From Nitrosomonadales bacterium (GTDB lineage: Bacteria; Pseudomonadota; Gammaproteobacteria; Burkholderiales; SG8-41), in NCBI GenBank assembly GCA_009885185.1, contig VFLF01000498.1, positions 1 to 9,169 of the forward strand: a stretch of DNA of 9,169 bases, in the 5' to 3' direction. The position numbers and the translations under genes were made by a program. Positions 1-6,238 of this stretch are shown piece after piece. How positions within the stretch are numbered: the stretch's first letter is position 1; each line of letters begins with the position of its first letter. The notes beneath the pieces were generated by a model that had not been told where the DNA came from, did no database searches, and was given only the letters and a program-made list of their open reading frames with translations.

Positions 1-705
1 GGCAAGCGCGCACCGTGCGTGGTGTTTTTCGACGGCCTCGATGTGACCAAGGAAATTCAGTTCGTGCGCGGCGTCACCGATCTAATCAAGCGCGGCATTT
101 CGTGCCTGGTGATGGACGGCCCCGGCACCGGCGAGGCGATCCGTTTTCGCGGCAACGTGCTGCGTCACGACTATGAAGTCGCCGGCAGCGCGTGCATGGA
201 TTGGCTGGAAAAACGCGATGATGTCGATGCCAAAAAAGTCGGCGTGGTCGCCATCAGCCTCGGCGGCTACTACGCGCCGCGCATCGCCTCGATGGAGACG
301 CGCTTTGCCGCGTGCATCGCGTGGGGCGCGATCTGGGATTATTACGGCACCTGGAAAAAACGCATCGACGCCAAGTTTAAAACCTCGTTGTCGGTGCCCG
401 GCCACCATATCATGTGGATATTGGGCGTGAACACACTGGAAGAGGCGCTGAAAAAACTCGAACCCTATCAGCTCGACGGCGTGGTGCAAAAAATGCGCTG
501 CCCGTTCCTGATCGTGCATGGCGCCGAAGACGAACAAATCTCGCTCGCCGATGCACAGGCGCTCTACAACGCCAGCGGCTCAACGGATAAAACCCTGCGC
601 GTGTTCACCGCCGAAGAAGGCGGCTCGCAACACTGCCAGCGCGATTACCTCACGCTCGGCGTGGCAACCATGTGGAACTGGTTTGACGAAAAGCTGAATC
701 GATAG
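1..705 (+). CDS. Alpha/beta hydrolase, 5' partial (FrsA / dihydroxypseudooxynicotine hydrolase-like)
   Basis: The frame is open from base 1, so the true start lies upstream; the GTG at 19 is internal and residues below are numbered from it. The 228 visible residues form the catalytic half of an alpha/beta hydrolase. A DGPGTGE motif (33-39) fits the oxyanion loop of the FrsA/DHPON-hydrolase group. The nucleophile elbow is AISLGG with Ser80, so Ala replaces the usual first Gly of GxSxG. The acid lies in VHGAEDEQ (Asp171 likely) and His205 in GGSQHC completes the triad. Family members are cytoplasmic esterases or C-C bond hydrolases; the missing N-terminus would hold a lid or helical domain. The neighbouring monooxygenases and amidohydrolase suggest it cleaves a ring-derived intermediate, which is inference. 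It need not share a transcript with the next gene, because an inverted repeat and a candidate promoter lie between. The fold is secure; the substrate is unknown. Confidence 0.85.
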   Translation, partial: GKRAPCVVFFDGLDVTKEIQFVRGVTDLIKRGISCLVMDGPGTGEAIRFRGNVLRHDYEVAGSACMDWLEKRDDVDAKKVGVVAISLGGYYAPRIASMETRFAACIAWGAIWDYYGTWKKRIDAKFKTSLSVPGHHIMWILGVNTLEEALKKLEPYQLDGVVQKMRCPFLIVHGAEDEQISLADAQALYNASGSTDKTLRVFTAEEGGSQHCQRDYLTLGVATMWNWFDEKLNR

Positions 706-740
706 CGGCCGCAAGTAACCGGACGAGGCCGCTCCCACCA
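701..740. repeat. REP-like inverted repeat at the end of the hydrolase gene
   Basis: AGCGGCC (704-710) and GGCCGCT (727-733) form a perfect 7-bp inverted repeat with a 16-base loop, and the left arm starts inside the hydrolase stop codon. On the minus strand the unit begins GTGGGAGCGGCC and ends GGCCGCTAT, which resembles the GTGGGAGC-headed REP palindromes of many proteobacteria. It could act as a factor-independent 3' end stabiliser or weak terminator, but no T-run follows. Only one copy is seen here, so its repetitive nature is inferred from resemblance. Confidence 0.45.
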
Positions 741-764
741 TTTGCGTGGCAGTAGCATGGGTAA

Positions 765-793
765 TTGACCGGCCGCGACGGCGACGATACATT
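765..793 (+). promoter_or_regulatory. Candidate sigma70 promoter for the TctC-monooxygenase operon
   Basis: TTGACC (765-770, five of six matches to TTGACA) lies exactly 17 bases upstream of TACATT (788-793, four of six to TATAAT). Transcription would start near 800 and leave a leader of about 50 bases before the TctC gene. It lies just downstream of the REP-like repeat, which fits a new transcription unit starting here. Prediction by eye only. Confidence 0.4.
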
Positions 794-801
794 GCGCGTG
801 A

Positions 802-834
802 CTCAAACAGCAGGCTTGCAGTGTCTGCTCAAAC
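802..834 (+). promoter_or_regulatory. Direct repeat CTCAAAC with embedded inverted repeat, possible operator
   Basis: CTCAAAC occurs at 802-808 and again at 828-834, start to start 26 bases. Between them AGCAG and CTGCT form a 5-bp inverted repeat. The pair sits just downstream of the candidate promoter and upstream of the TctC start, where a repressor or leader structure would act. Short repeats such as these can arise by chance, and no regulator gene is present in the window to assign it to. Confidence 0.2.
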
Positions 835-846
835 GCACGATACAAA

Positions 847-1851
847 ATGGATCGAAACACCATGAATGCGCTTATTTTCAGGCCAAGCCGCGCGTGGCTC
901 ATGCTGCTGGCTCTGTGCTGGAGTTGGTATGCCCCCGCGTGCCTGGGTCAGACCTATCCCAGCCGCCCGATCCGGGTCGTAGTTCCGTTTACGCCCGGCA
1001 CCGGCATCGACATCATTGCGCGCACGGTGGGCCCGCGCTTGAATCAGCGCTGGAGCCAGCCGATCATCGTGGACAACCGTCCCGGCGCTAGCGGCAATCT
1101 CGGCGCCGACATCGTGGCCAAGGCGCAACCCGATGGACACACCCTGATGGTGACCGTCAATACCTTCACCATGACGCCGGCGCTATTCAGGAACCTGCCG
1201 TACGACCCAGTGAATGATTTCACGCCCATCGGCAAGGCCGCGACGGGCAGTCTCGCGATGGTGGTCAATGCCGCGGCCTGGCCGGTGAAGAGTCTCAAGG
1301 ATCTCACGGCGGCGGCGCGCGCCCAGCCTGGAAAGTTCAGCTACTCATCGCCCGGCAACGGCACACCGCAGCATCTCGCCGTAGAAATCCTCAAACAGCG
1401 GCTGGCAGTGGATGTGCTGCATGTGCCGCACAAAGGCGCCGCCAGCGCGCTGACCGATTTGCTCGGCGGGCAAGTGCAGTTGGCGGTGCTGCCGGTGCAT
1501 ACCGCGCTGCCGCACGCCAAGGCCGGCAGGCTGAATGTGATCGCGGTGTCGGGCGAGAACCGCTCGGTGCTCGCGCCCGATTCCCCGAGCTTCGCCGAGG
1601 CGGGCCTGAAAAATCTCGACATCGATCTGTACTTCTGGTTCGCCGGCCCCGTCGGCATGCCCAAAGACATCGTGGGCAAGCTGAATCAGGAGCTTGCCGC
1701 GGCGCTTGCGGCGGCGGACGTACGCGAAGTGCTGCTCCGACAAGGGCTGGTGCCTGCACCGGGCGCGCCAGCAGAAATCGCCGCGCAGATCAAGCTGGAT
1801 GTCGCGCGCTGGAAATCATTTATCAGCGCCACAAAGATCACGGCTGACTGA
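847..1851 (+). CDS. Tripartite tricarboxylate transporter substrate-binding protein (TctC/Bug family)
   Basis: This is a 334-residue periplasmic solute-binding protein; the family is usually 320-330 residues. The N-terminus has a basic then hydrophobic segment (about 13-30) and the mature protein probably begins near QTYPSRP (35-41), exported by the Sec route. Family hallmarks are YPSRPIRVVVPFTPG, VDNRPGASGNLGAD and AKAQPDGHTL in the first lobe, and SSPGNGTPQHL then HVPHKGA in the hinge and second lobe. Bug proteins bind small carboxylates or related organic acids and hand them to a TctAB membrane pair or signal their presence; no TctA or TctB is in the window. An in-frame ATG at 862 gives a better-proportioned signal peptide and is an equally likely start; neither has a clear ribosome-binding site. 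Its TGA overlaps the ATG of the next gene by one base, so it is co-translated with the monooxygenases and probably binds the pathway substrate (inference). Confidence 0.92.
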   Translation: MDRNTMNALIFRPSRAWLMLLALCWSWYAPACLGQTYPSRPIRVVVPFTPGTGIDIIARTVGPRLNQRWSQPIIVDNRPGASGNLGADIVAKAQPDGHTLMVTVNTFTMTPALFRNLPYDPVNDFTPIGKAATGSLAMVVNAAAWPVKSLKDLTAAARAQPGKFSYSSPGNGTPQHLAVEILKQRLAVDVLHVPHKGAASALTDLLGGQVQLAVLPVHTALPHAKAGRLNVIAVSGENRSVLAPDSPSFAEAGLKNLDIDLYFWFAGPVGMPKDIVGKLNQELAAALAAADVREVLLRQGLVPAPGAPAEIAAQIKLDVARWKSFISATKITAD

Positions 1852-3068
1852 TGCCTATCACCAAGTCGACTACGCCCGTCATCGTGGCCGGTGCGGGGCC
1901 GGTCGGGCTGCTCATCGCGCTGGCGCTCGCCAAGCAGGATGTGCCGGCGCTGGTGCTCGAAGCCGAGCCCGGCCTCACGCACGATTTGCGCGCGGGCACA
2001 TATCACCCGCCTTCGCTCGAAATGATGGCGCCGTACGGCATCACCGATGACATGCTGAAAACCGCGATCAAGGTGCCGCGCTGGCAGATCCGCGACAGAA
2101 AAGAAGGCATCATCGTCGATTGGGATATGTCGCGCATCAAGGACGACACGCCGTATCCGTATCGCCTGCATCTGGAACAGCATCGCCTCACGCCCATCAT
2201 TTATGCCAGGCTGAAGGCATGCGCGAACGCCGAAGTGCGCTTTTCGCACCAGGTGACGGGCATTGCGCAGGATGCCGATAAGATCACGCTGACGGTGCAA
2301 ACGCCGGGCGGCGTGGAGCTTATCGATACGCCGTGGCTGGTAGGCGCGGATGGTGGGCGCAGCACGGTGCGCCGCTGCGCCAACCTGGCGTTCGAGGGCT
2401 ATACGTGGCCCGAGCGGTTCATGGTGGCGAGCACCACCCGCGATTTCGCGCAACTGGGCTACACCTTGAACGCTTACGTCGCCGATCCGGTGGAGTGGAA
2501 CGCGCTGTTTAAAATGCCCGGCGAGGGCACGGCGGGGTTGTGGCGCGCGCTGTTTCCCGTGCCGCCCGAGGAAGACGAAGCGGTGACGCTATCCGAAGAA
2601 CACGTCGAGCGGCGCATGCAGCGCTTTGAGCCGCTCGCCGGCGCTTATCCGATACGCTACAAAAGCATCTACAAGGTACATCAGCGCGTCGCCGCGGATT
2701 TTCGCGCGGGCCGCGTGCTGCTCGCGGGCGACGCCGCGCATCTGAACAACCCGATTGGCGCCTTTGGACTGAACTCTGGCATACACGACGCCATCAATCT
2801 CGCTGGCAAACTCGGTCGCGTGTGCCGCGGCGAAGCCGATGCATCACTGCTGGATTTGTATGTGCGCCAGCGCCGCACCGTCAATCTCGAATACGTGCAG
2901 GAAGTCTCGATCAAAAACCTCAACCGGCTTCAGGCAAAGACCGATACCGAACGCAAAAAACATTTCGATGAATTGCGCCAGGCCGCGTCCAGCGTGGAGA
3001 GCGAACGAAAATTCCTGCTCATCTCCAGCATGATAGCGAGCATCCACCGCGCGAATTCGATTACCTGA
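1851..3068 (+). CDS. FAD-dependent monooxygenase (PF01494 type, 405 aa)
   Basis: This is a class A flavoprotein monooxygenase, which uses NAD(P)H and O2 to hydroxylate an aromatic or similar ring in the cytoplasm. The Rossmann motif GAGPVG is at 14-19 with acidic Glu37 closing the beta-alpha-beta unit. The DG motif lies in LVGADGGRST (Asp167-Gly168), and the FAD ribityl-binding GD motif in GRVLLAGDAAH (Gly293-Asp294), followed by PIGAFGLNSGIHDA. At 405 residues it has only the FAD and substrate domains and lacks the C-terminal thioredoxin-like domain of phenol hydroxylases. The start ATG overlaps the preceding TGA (TGATG) and there is no separate Shine-Dalgarno, so translation is likely coupled. 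The same junction joins it to the next monooxygenase. The substrate is not predictable from these motifs; members of this superfamily include hydroxybenzoate, salicylate and hydroxynicotinate hydroxylases. Confidence 0.92.
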   Translation: MPITKSTTPVIVAGAGPVGLLIALALAKQDVPALVLEAEPGLTHDLRAGTYHPPSLEMMAPYGITDDMLKTAIKVPRWQIRDRKEGIIVDWDMSRIKDDTPYPYRLHLEQHRLTPIIYARLKACANAEVRFSHQVTGIAQDADKITLTVQTPGGVELIDTPWLVGADGGRSTVRRCANLAFEGYTWPERFMVASTTRDFAQLGYTLNAYVADPVEWNALFKMPGEGTAGLWRALFPVPPEEDEAVTLSEEHVERRMQRFEPLAGAYPIRYKSIYKVHQRVAADFRAGRVLLAGDAAHLNNPIGAFGLNSGIHDAINLAGKLGRVCRGEADASLLDLYVRQRRTVNLEYVQEVSIKNLNRLQAKTDTERKKHFDELRQAASSVESERKFLLISSMIASIHRANSIT

Positions 3069-4684
3069 TGACCGCTGACACAGCCGATGTACTGATCGTG
3101 GGCGCCGGCCCGGCGGGTCTAGCACTGGCGATTGATCTTGCGCTGCGCGCGGTGCGCTGCGTCATCGTGGAACAACACAGCCGGGTGGGATTGAATCCGC
3201 GGGCGAAGCTCGCCAACGTGCGCTCGCGCGGGCTGTTGCGCCGCTGGGGCATTGCCGATGCACTGCGCAATGCGTCACCGCTGCCGCCGGATTACCCGGC
3301 GAATATCGTGTTCGCCACGCGCATGAACGGTCATACCCTGGCCCGCTTCGAAAATGCCTTTTACTGCGCGCGCGAACGCAACGATCTTTACCCGGAGCCC
3401 GGCCAGTGGGTGCCGCAATACACGCTGGAAGAAGTGCTGCGGCAACGCGCCGCCGCGCTGGGCGTCGAGGTCCGCTTCGAGTGCCGTCTGGAGAGTCTGG
3501 CGCAGGATGCCGGCGCCGTCAGCGCCGAGGTCGAGCATGTCAAAACCGGCGCGCGCGACACGCTGCGCGCCAGGTATTTGGTCGGCGCGGATGGCGCGCA
3601 CAGCACGGTGCGCGCGCGCCTCGGCGTAGGCATGACGGGCGCCGGCGCGCTGGCGCCCAACCTGAATATGATTTTCCGCGCGCCCGCGTTTGCCGGCCTG
3701 CATGATAAAGGCCCCGCGATTCAGTACTGGATGGTGAATCAGGATTTGCCCGCCTATTTCGGGCCGCTGGGCGAAGGCGGTCTGTGGTTTCTCATTGCTC
3801 CGCGCCTTGCCGATGGCGCGGACCCCGGCGCGCTTGATCCGAAAGAGGTGGTATATCGCTCCAGCGGCCTGCGCTTTGATCTGGACGTGGTGCATGTGGA
3901 CCCGTGGACCGCGCACAGCCTGATCGCCGAGCGCTATGGCTCGGGGCGCGTGTTGCTGGCGGGCGACGCCTGTCACCTGCACCCGCCCTCCGGCGGGCAC
4001 GGCATGAACATGGGCATCGCCGACGCTGCCGATCTCGGCTGGAAACTCGCCGCCATGCTGCACGGCTGGGGCGGCGCGCATCTACTCGACACCTATGAGA
4101 TCGAGCGCAAGCCCGTGCATCAGCGAGTGATCCGCGAGGCCGTGGGCAACTATGCAATGGTGGGTAACCGGCTCGCGCGCGACGGCATTGAACTGCCCGG
4201 CGCGGAGGGTGATCGGATACGCGGCGAAGTCGGCGCAAGCATACTCAAAACCAAGCTGCACGAGTTTCGCAGCCTGGGTGTGGTGCTCGGCAACCTCTAC
4301 CGGGATTCGCCCGCCATTATTCCCGACGGCACACCGCCGCCGCGCGAAGAAGTCACCGATTACACCCGCTCGGCGTATCCGGGCTGCCTCGCGCCACACT
4401 ACTGGCTGCCGGATGGCACATCGCTCTACGATCATTTCGGCGCGTGGTTCACGCTGCTGGCCGCGCCGGATGCGCCCGCGAAGGAGATTGCCGGCTTGCA
4501 AGGCGCAGCCACGCGGCGCGGCGTGCCGCTCAAGGTGGTGGCGTGCGGCGATGCGCGATATGCAGCGCTGTATCAGGCGCGCTTCGCGCTGGTCCGGCCC
4601 GACCAGCATGTCGCGTGGCGCGGCAACAGCCTGCCGGCGGATAGCCTCGATTTGATCGACCGCGTGCGCGGGGGCGTCGCCTAA
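3068..4684 (+). CDS. FAD-dependent monooxygenase, MhpA/TfdB-like aromatic ring hydroxylase (538 aa)
   Basis: This is a second class A flavin monooxygenase, longer than its neighbour. GAGPAG at 12-17 begins the FAD-binding fold, Glu35 follows strand two, and RAKLANVRSRGLLRRWGI (45-62) matches the region after it in the MhpA/pentachlorophenol-monooxygenase branch. The DG motif is in LVGADGAHST (Asp175-Gly176). The GD motif is in GRVLLAGDACH (Gly299-Asp300), followed by HPPSGGHGMNMGIADA (305-320), a strong signature of this branch. Residues about 400-538 look like the C-terminal thioredoxin-fold domain of phenol hydroxylases (PHYWLPDGTSLYDHFG, then FTLL and LVRPDQHVAWRG). The expected role is hydroxylation of a phenolic or N-heteroaromatic acid in a degradation pathway. 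It starts within the stop of the preceding gene. Having two unlike flavin hydroxylases side by side suggests two successive oxygenations or two substrates; which is not shown by the sequence. Confidence 0.93.
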   Translation: MTADTADVLIVGAGPAGLALAIDLALRAVRCVIVEQHSRVGLNPRAKLANVRSRGLLRRWGIADALRNASPLPPDYPANIVFATRMNGHTLARFENAFYCARERNDLYPEPGQWVPQYTLEEVLRQRAAALGVEVRFECRLESLAQDAGAVSAEVEHVKTGARDTLRARYLVGADGAHSTVRARLGVGMTGAGALAPNLNMIFRAPAFAGLHDKGPAIQYWMVNQDLPAYFGPLGEGGLWFLIAPRLADGADPGALDPKEVVYRSSGLRFDLDVVHVDPWTAHSLIAERYGSGRVLLAGDACHLHPPSGGHGMNMGIADAADLGWKLAAMLHGWGGAHLLDTYEIERKPVHQRVIREAVGNYAMVGNRLARDGIELPGAEGDRIRGEVGASILKTKLHEFRSLGVVLGNLYRDSPAIIPDGTPPPREEVTDYTRSAYPGCLAPHYWLPDGTSLYDHFGAWFTLLAAPDAPAKEIAGLQGAATRRGVPLKVVACGDARYAALYQARFALVRPDQHVAWRGNSLPADSLDLIDRVRGGVA

Positions 4685-4763
4685 CACGTAACGTGAAAGC
4701 GCCTTGATAATCTGCATTTTTTGAACCGCGTTTGTTCTCCACACTGGAACCGGAGCCCGAATC
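4685..4763 (+). promoter_or_regulatory. Short spacer before the amidohydrolase, with palindrome and ribosome-binding site
   Basis: Directly after the monooxygenase stop lies CACGT-A-ACGTG (4685-4695), a perfect 5-bp palindrome around one base. The Shine-Dalgarno CGGAG at 4751-4755 is 8 bases before the ATG at 4764. I see no convincing -35/-10 pair and no terminator, so read-through from the monooxygenases is the simplest reading. Confidence 0.35.
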
Positions 4764-5780
4764 ATGAAAATCGATCTCTACAATCACGTGATGCCGCCGC
4801 GTTATCTTGAGATGATGAAGCAGCACGCCAAAGACCCCGGCATCATCAAGCGCATGACCAGCCTGCGCATGTTGTGGGACCTGGATGCGCGCGCCACCAT
4901 GCTCGATGCGTGGCCCGAAGTGCGCCAGGTGCTCACGCTGTCGCTGCCCTCGCCGGAGCTGGTGGGCGGGCCGGATCTCGCGCCTGAACTTGCGCGCATC
5001 GCCAATGACGACATGGCGGCGATCTGCGCCAAATGGCCGAAAAAATTCCCTGCGTTTGTCGCCTCGCTGCCGATGAACAATGTGCCGGCAGCGCTCGACG
5101 AAATGGACCGCGCCATCAACAAGCTCGGCGCGCGCGGCGTGCAGCTATGCACCAGCGTCAACGGCCGCCCACTCGACGAGCCGGAATTTTTTCCCGTGTT
5201 CGAGCGCATCACGCAAAAACACGGCATGCCGATCTGGATGCACCCGGCGCGCCCCGCCACCCGCGCCGATTACCTCAACGAGCCGATATCCAAATACGAA
5301 ATCTGGCAGGTGCTCGGCTGGCCGTATGAAACCAGCGTCGCCATGTCGCGCATCGTGTTCTCGGGCCTGTTCGACCGGCTGCCCAATCTGCGCATCATCA
5401 CCCACCACTGCGGCGCGATGATTCCGTTTTTCGCGGGGCGCGCCGATACGCTATGGGCGCAACTCGGCAGCCGCACCGCCGGCGAAAATTACGAAGCACT
5501 ATTGAAGGGCATGAAGCACAAGCCCATCGAATACTTCAAGATGTTCTACGCCGATACGGTGCTCGGCGGCTCGGCCTCTGCGCTGCGTTGCGGCCTGGAT
5601 TTTTTCGGCGCGGACAAAGTGGTGTTCGCCAGCGACTGCCCGTTCGATCCGGAAGGCGGACCAATGTACATCCGCGAAGGCATCCGCTCGATTGAAGACC
5701 TGAATCTATCAGCGGCAGACAAGCAAAAAATCTATGTTGATAACGCGCTGAAACTTCTGGGACTGCCGCCGGAGAAATAA
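4764..5780 (+). CDS. Amidohydrolase, ACMSD-like decarboxylase/hydratase family (PF04909)
   Basis: These 338 residues match the length of the aminocarboxymuconate-semialdehyde decarboxylase (ACMSD) branch of amidohydrolase family 2. Members are cytoplasmic metal-dependent TIM barrels that decarboxylate, hydrate or hydrolyse carboxylated aromatics and ring-cleavage products. The N-terminal motif reads MKIDLYNHVMPPRY. Human ACMSD has HxH at this position, here Tyr6-Asn-His8, so the first metal-ligand His is replaced. Other expected ligands look present: His160 in IWMHPARP, His214/His215 in ITHHCG, and Asp291 in FASDCPFD. The start is supported by CGGAG 8 bases upstream. Its place after two ring hydroxylases, 79 bases downstream on the same strand, suggests a later step of the same pathway. 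It could be a decarboxylase, hydratase or lactonase; the Tyr substitution makes transfer of a specific ACMSD function unsafe. Confidence 0.9.
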   Translation: MKIDLYNHVMPPRYLEMMKQHAKDPGIIKRMTSLRMLWDLDARATMLDAWPEVRQVLTLSLPSPELVGGPDLAPELARIANDDMAAICAKWPKKFPAFVASLPMNNVPAALDEMDRAINKLGARGVQLCTSVNGRPLDEPEFFPVFERITQKHGMPIWMHPARPATRADYLNEPISKYEIWQVLGWPYETSVAMSRIVFSGLFDRLPNLRIITHHCGAMIPFFAGRADTLWAQLGSRTAGENYEALLKGMKHKPIEYFKMFYADTVLGGSASALRCGLDFFGADKVVFASDCPFDPEGGPMYIREGIRSIEDLNLSAADKQKIYVDNALKLLGLPPEK

Positions 5781-5811
5781 CGGACGCGCCGCGCGCGACG
5801 TGCTACGTCCG
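5781..5811. terminator. Possible bidirectional stem-loop at the convergent junction
   Basis: The two gene blocks end 22 bases apart. CGGACG (5781-5786) pairs with CGTCCG (5806-5811), and inside it GACGT (5797-5801) pairs with ACGTC (5805-5809) around a 3-base loop; the two pairings overlap and exclude each other. The structure begins right after the amidohydrolase stop and covers the cupin stop codon. There is no T-run on either side, so intrinsic termination is doubtful. Confidence 0.25.
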
Positions 5812-6207
5812 ATACCCGCGCGCATCCACCGCCACGCCCGCCTTGTATTGCACAATCCGGCGCGGCGACACATGCGTGCCGAGAAGCCGTGCGGTCTCTC
5901 CGCCGTGAACACGAAAACCATGCCACGCCTCAGGCTGAATCTCGATGGTGTCGCCACGCTGTAACACCACCGTCTCATTCGGCGCGGCTTCCATCCACAC
6001 TTCCAGCGCGCCATCGAGCACGTGAATAATCTCCACGTACGGATGACAATGCGCCGGCACTTCGTAACCCGGCTCACAGGTCTGGATGCCGGTGCGCACC
6101 GGTGTTGTGCCCGCGTCGTCGCCGACGATGAGGCGGTAGTTGCTGCCCGCGCCCAGTGGCACCACTTCTGTTTCCGCGAGTTTGATGACGCGTGCGCCTT
6201 CTTGCAT
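5803..6207 (-). CDS. Small single-domain cupin protein
   Basis: This is a 134-residue single beta-barrel cupin. Cupin motif 1 is nearly canonical: Gly47, five residues, His53-Cys-His55, three residues, Glu59, six residues, Gly66. Motif 2 runs from Gly85-Asp86 through Pro92 to His96. The four putative metal ligands His53, His55, Glu59 and His96 are all present, so a bound Fe, Mn or Zn is likely. Such small cupins act as dioxygenases, isomerases, lyases or ligand sensors, and the sequence does not decide between them. The start ATG is preceded by a weak AAGAG (minus strand, 6217-6221) at 9 bases. It lies 31 bases downstream of a TctC/Bug gene on the same strand, probably in one transcript, which suggests it handles the compound that the binding protein recognises (inference). 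Confidence 0.88.
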   Translation of the reverse strand: MQEGARVIKLAETEVVPLGAGSNYRLIVGDDAGTTPVRTGIQTCEPGYEVPAHCHPYVEIIHVLDGALEVWMEAAPNETVVLQRGDTIEIQPEAWHGFRVHGGETARLLGTHVSPRRIVQYKAGVAVDARGYRT

Positions 6208-6238
6208 AGTAAATTACTCTTGATTTGGCATGAAAAAA

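Noticed and set aside
847..960. Lipoprotein signal in the first TctC protein (APAC before the mature region)
   Set aside because: The lipobox lacks the Leu/Val/Ile at -3 and has Pro at -2. Family members are normally cut by signal peptidase I just before the QTYPSRP-like start.
1686..2453. 255-residue open frame on the minus strand across the TctC/monooxygenase junction
   Set aside because: It is antisense to two genes with strong family motifs, is rich in Arg, Ala and His, and shows no recognisable domain. It is a typical GC-rich shadow frame.
3275..4765. Two consecutive long minus-strand open frames (268 and 227 residues) opposite the second monooxygenase
   Set aside because: They mirror the coding frame of a well-supported flavoprotein in GC-rich DNA and carry no motifs, signal peptide or ribosome-binding site.
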